Below are positions 60,712 through 64,000 of a DNA stretch of 64,000 nucleotides, piece after piece. The stretch lies in assembly GCA_018389105.1 (NCBI GenBank), contig JACATO010002129.1:1-64000 (forward strand). Direction: 5' to 3'. The notes under the pieces are model-generated. The model was given only the letters and a program-made list of their open reading frames with translations. It ran no database searches and had not been told where the DNA came from. Every line of letters begins with the position of its first letter. The first letter of the stretch is position 1. The stretch comes from Nautilus pompilius. Lineage: Eukaryota > Mollusca > Cephalopoda > Nautilida > Nautilidae. The position numbers were made by a program, and so were the translations under genes.

Positions 60712-61057
60712 ATGGCAAAACCCGTTGGGCTTGATTTTCACTCGCCAGCTTCTAATGGAATCTATGCGAACGTCGAAAACAAGCAAACAACCGGTTGTCA
60801 GCTTGTGATAACGCAAAGACGGTTCGCTTCCCCGCAGCCTCCGGTCTCCATTTTGCCGAAAGTAAACCCAGGTCATCAGGGAGGAAGTGACACGGGACCG
60901 GAGAGCTACTGCATTAGTGAGGATGACATTTTGCCGAGTGAGGAATCGGCAGCCGAGAAGCTTCGGTATTTAGCAACAGACGAAAACGGAAATATCGTGA
61001 ACCCAGCTTTATTTGTTGCGAAAATACGAAAATGGCGACCACCGACAGTAGTTTTTG
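60712..61057 (+). CDS. Candidate first coding exon of unrecognised gene
   Basis: ATG at 60712 follows an in-frame TAA at 60661. The frame stays open to TGA at 61297-61299, the longest protein-like frame in the window. The first hundred or so residues have the balanced, low-complexity-free composition of real protein: MAKPVGLDFHSPASNGIYAN, CISEDDILPSEESAAEKL, RYLATDENGNIVNPALF. After about residue 115 it becomes Gly, Cys and Arg rich and is probably intron. The donor is not clear. Phase-1 options that would fit the next segment are GTGAGG after 60916 or 60937, or GTCGGC after 61057 (taken as the nominal end). A possible 5' UTR acceptor lies at 60584 (TATGTTCAG). I recognise no domain. The acidic SEDD/SEES region suggests a soluble, perhaps regulatory protein, which is only a guess. 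Confidence 0.4.
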
Positions 61058-61369
61058 GTCGGCATTGTCCTGTGGGCGGCAGAGCCCTTGCTTTTTCCCT
61101 CGGGCAAGCCTGTCAACAAAGGGGCGGAAAGGGGGTCGGGCTGTTTTTGATTCGGTTCTGTTGCGAGTGCGATGTCTGCTGGACGCCCACTTCTCAGACC
61201 GAGTTGGGGCACTTCCTGCTCGTCGGCTCTGCGCCATTCTTGGTCGGGGGGGGGGGACTCGATCCGGATACCGGAATGGCTGCGAGAATTACCCTGTGAA
61301 TAGCGATCGATAGCTCGCTAGCGTATCTACTGGAATGGTAAAGTCTGTTTTTTCTTTTTTTTTTCCTAG

Positions 61370-61518
61370 AAAGTGCAGCAGATCCATTTGAGACACAGGC
61401 TGCGCATTATTACACATCGACCAGCTTATCACCCGTATCTCTAAACGATGGCTCTGGCTGCCACAAAAGAAGCGACCTTGCACGGGTAGCTATTAAAGCG
61501 AGACAAGCCTCGTTGTGA
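61370..61518 (+). CDS. Candidate second coding exon, same gene
   Basis: The best acceptor in the window is a 22-base tract of almost pure T/C ending in CCTAG at 61369. After two bases completing a split codon, the frame reads SAADPFETQAAHYYTSTS, LSPVSLNDGSGCHKRSDLAR, then VAIKARQASL and TGA at 61516-61518. Read this way it needs an upstream exon ending in phase 1, which the candidate donors at 60916, 60937 and 61057 provide. It can be the terminal exon, or it may be spliced onward; GTAGCT at 61486 is a possible donor but in the wrong phase for the next segment. Another frame (KVQQIHLRHRLRI) is open for 24 codons and would need phase 0. Confidence 0.35.
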
Positions 61519-62209
61519 CATAAAATTTTGTCTAAGACAAATGCTTATATTTTTCTCAGATGAATTCCTTACGTATAAACAGTTTGGTATAAATGACCTT
61601 TTTCCTCATTAATTCATTAGCCGCTGCTACTTAAGCTTTAGTCGGTTAATCGCAGACAATACGTTCTTTCTTTGAGTATTTATAGTTGATTCTGAAGTGG
61701 TGACTAACTAATAACAGTGCTGCTATATAATCTCTGTGGTCATCTCCTGCGCAAATCCAAAGCAAAATTAGTCCTCCTGGTATATTACCAAATACCAAGC
61801 AAGAACAAGGTGTCTCCGTCAAATCTTACCAGCGAACTCATGACGAAAATATGCAGTCTCAGTCACTTTGTTAATATTTAAATGTATGTGTTGGTCACCG
61901 GTGACGGGAGAACAGTCCCATCTTGTGTTTGTTCGAACATCGACTCTACATCATTTATTACATCCGTTGCTAGTAACCGAAGGCGCTTATTCTACCAGAC
62001 TCCTTCCTCGTCAGGCAGAAACCAGGATTAATCATTGCACCCTGAGTCCAAAACATATAAAACAATTTTAAAAAAATACAGACCTACTCGCAAACAATAA
62101 ACTACTTCTTATTTTCTTTCCTTTTAAAAGTTCTCGTTTTCGATTTTAGTCGAATTTGTAAACTTCAATTAATCAGAATGATGTTTGGGGATCTTACGTT
62201 TGGTTACAG

Positions 62210-62343
62210 TTGTAGAAAACTTGGAAACACACGACCCAATGATGCTATCGAATTTGAGAATGGAGTTAGCTCGTCGCCTGGCTGATGATGTCGTCCAGGA
62301 AGAAGCCGAATCGAATAAATTGAAACAGCAGCAAAGAAGCTAA
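62210..62343 (+). CDS. Candidate terminal coding exon, same or neighbouring gene
   Basis: The acceptor TTACGTTTGGTTACAG ends at 62209. The frame then reads VENLETHDPMMLSNLRMELA, RRLADDVVQEEAESNKLKQQ, QRS and TAA at 62341-62343. The second half is a charged, helix-forming sequence typical of a coiled-coil or amphipathic C-terminus. It needs one base of a split codon from the exon before. A second frame (TRPNDAIEFENGVSSSPG) is also open and would need a phase-2 exon. No family is recognised. The phase with the segment at 61370 does not join simply, so either an exon is missing or the two are alternative ends. Confidence 0.35.
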
Positions 62344-63171
62344 ATTAAATTGGTTCGGATTACAGTGTAGTTAGTGGACTTCGGTCAAAGTAGACACTTG
62401 TAAGGAAACTGATTCAATTTAGTTTATTTCCCTATTTTCTTTTGACTCCCGGGTTACAACAAAACTCTGAGGCTGAGGGGGATTTCGTGGAATTGCCGAA
62501 CTTGTTCTGCTACTCTCCCACGTGATTCACAGCCGAAGAATGGTAAATAAAACCACTTCAGCCGCCCTGATCAACAGAAATATCTTTTAAAGGCGACACA
62601 AACCATCAATGGCTATACTCCAGTTTGTCCAGTGTCTCGGTGTAAAACGTTTATACCAATACGAGCCGCGGCATCCCGAAGACTTTCAGAAAATATCAAA
62701 GTTTGCTTCCTGTTACGGCTTTTATCTTTAGAGTACATAATGGATGTTTGCTTGACTCGCTAACTACACCAGAGAGTTATTCAAACGAACCCAATGGTGG
62801 TGGGAGGGCGGATACTGTTACAAATGTTCTATTTTAGCCTGGTTCCACTTGAACAACGTCTCTTTGTATATCTCTTGGAAAAGGTGCGCACTATCAACGG
62901 GTAAAGCTTGCTTCGGGTCGTACAGTGATCTGCCGCAATAATTTGGACAGCTGTTATTCTAATGCGAGATTATTAAGGCAAACAGCCAATACAGTTACGT
63001 CCACCCTGTCTGGCGATGAATTAACGAGCTTCTTCTCACGGTCGGGTTCAGGTTTCTCCTTGACTGTGTACGAACTTCCTTTATTTCTGCGGACGACGAC
63101 GACCGCGCTGTCAGCCAGCCGATGATCCGGATGCTTCCGGCGCTCTAGCGGATATTCGGGTGGCTCAAATC
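62344..63171. other. Unique sequence, possible 3' flank of candidate gene
   Basis: No canonical AATAAA was noticed shortly after the TAA at 62341; AATAAA does occur at 62547. No other feature recognised. Confidence 0.4.
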
Positions 63172-63280
63172 CTTTTCCAGATCGTGGTCACGTGGGAGGC
63201 GTGGCGTGGAGCCCCAGTTCCCCTAAAAGACGTAGGCATCAGTTTTCAAAATGTTTTGTTGATACAATGATAAGAGATGT
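63172..63280 (+). repeat. Dispersed repeat family R1, copy 2
   Basis: Matches 9925-10030 in the same orientation over CCAGATCGTGGTCA, GGCGTGGC, GGAGCCCC, CCCCTAAAAGAC, TTGTTGATAC and ATAAG. Lacks the poly-T block that follows in copy 1, after which weaker similarity may resume to about 63340. Confidence 0.75.
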
Positions 63281-64000
63281 ATCTTTAAGCCGATCCTTCA
63301 TCCGCCATTGCACCCCTGACTCCATACTCGACTTCTGGGCTCAATAGAGAAAAGTACACGTCGCCAAAACTTCTCAGCCGCCGCAGCGCTGACCACGGAT
63401 CCACGATCAGTGTCGAGCTCACCAGCTCTGGCCGCGCCCTGAACGGCCTATAATACGAGAAACGTGCCCGTTTTCGGCATGAGAACAGCGCATGCTGGTT
63501 ATCCGCTCACATAGACAGACACCTATCTGGTATATACATAACCACACCTGAAATACCCACATTTTGGTCAGTTTCTAAAATGCATACTACGTTAGGTTTG
63601 TTAAATTTGAATAATAGGACAAAATTTAAATGGCGGGTCTGCTGCGAGAATTCCCACAGATAGGTGGACGCTCTGGCTCCTGACCGGGGCTTGGGCTTCG
63701 CTCGATCGGCATTACCGGCCCGGCTGGACCGACCATCTAGTCTAGTTACGTGTGGTCTTTTAACTCGGGAGCAACCATTGTCATAGCCCTCGACTTCGGA
63801 TTGTTGGGGGTGGCCGCATTGCATTAGTTACGGCAACACATGGGTCATTTCCCCAAAAATGCACGTCCCAGGAGGAGCTGTGGTCCAGATGACGTCGGGT
63901 TTGTTACCTTCTTTACAAGGGTACAGGCGGAAGCTGGTGGTCTCCCGGGGGGGGGGCGATACGATGGTGTCGAACTCCGACCGGAAACGATTAGCAAAGT
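63281..64000. other. Unique sequence with a possible tRNA-like fragment at the edge
   Basis: An A-box match TGGTCCAGATG (63881-63891) and a B-box-like GGTGTCGAACTCC (63966-63978) lie in the same orientation 74 bases apart, with a G run (63949-63957) between them. This could be a degenerate SINE head. Nothing else recognised. Confidence 0.3.

Noticed and set aside
1-64000. CRISPR arrays, bacterial operons, ribosomal RNA genes
   Set aside because: Tandem repeats here have no unique spacers of constant length, there are no tightly packed genes, and no conserved rRNA core sequence was seen.

Overview
The window looks like a stretch of a large, repeat-rich invertebrate genome, not bacterial, plasmid or organellar DNA. 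No reading frame anywhere is a dense, recognisable gene. Candidate coding pieces are short and bounded by GT/AG splice signals, CpG is not visibly depleted, and the sequence is full of microsatellites, minisatellites, tRNA-like SINE heads and decayed Tc1/mariner transposases. A few copies of a GGGAGATAA-type motif (for example near 36133, reverse complement near 26970 and 57378) recall repeats I know from gastropods and bivalves, so a mollusc is my best guess. That is inference only.

Layout. 0-12 kb: mostly unique sequence, with a three-copy 54-bp repeat (4168-4329) whose unit combines a CRE-like site with an NRF-1-type palindrome, a SINE-like element (5540-5800), and one copy of a dispersed repeat (9925). 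12.2-13.0 kb: first array of a CT-rich satellite carrying TGACGTCA palindromes. 16.1-16.6 kb: relic of a Tc1-type transposase. 17.5-19.1 kb: CpG-rich promoter-like block, strong splice donor, and a reading frame that stays open across a plausible intron. 19-48 kb: AT-richer sequence with two related Tc1 relics (23.2-24.1 and 46.9-47.6 kb), tRNA-derived fragments, long AAT arrays, a 58-bp x4 repeat (39825-40056) and a 30-unit GT repeat. 48.4-54.5 kb: four more arrays of the TGACGTCA satellite in 6 kb, around a second CpG-rich promoter-like block read on the minus strand (50598-51250). 60.0-62.35 kb: the best candidate gene, plus strand, with three protein-like open segments, two of them preceded by good splice acceptors. 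63.2 kb: second copy of the repeat seen at 9.9 kb.

I could not name any host gene. Exon calls rest on reading frame, amino-acid composition and splice consensus only, and all have low confidence. Strong-looking splice donors occur by chance about 15 times in a window this size counting both strands, so a donor alone was not accepted. The repeat and transposon calls are much firmer. The most unusual feature is the satellite family built on the CREB/ATF palindrome, together with an excess of isolated TGACGTCA sites elsewhere in the window.
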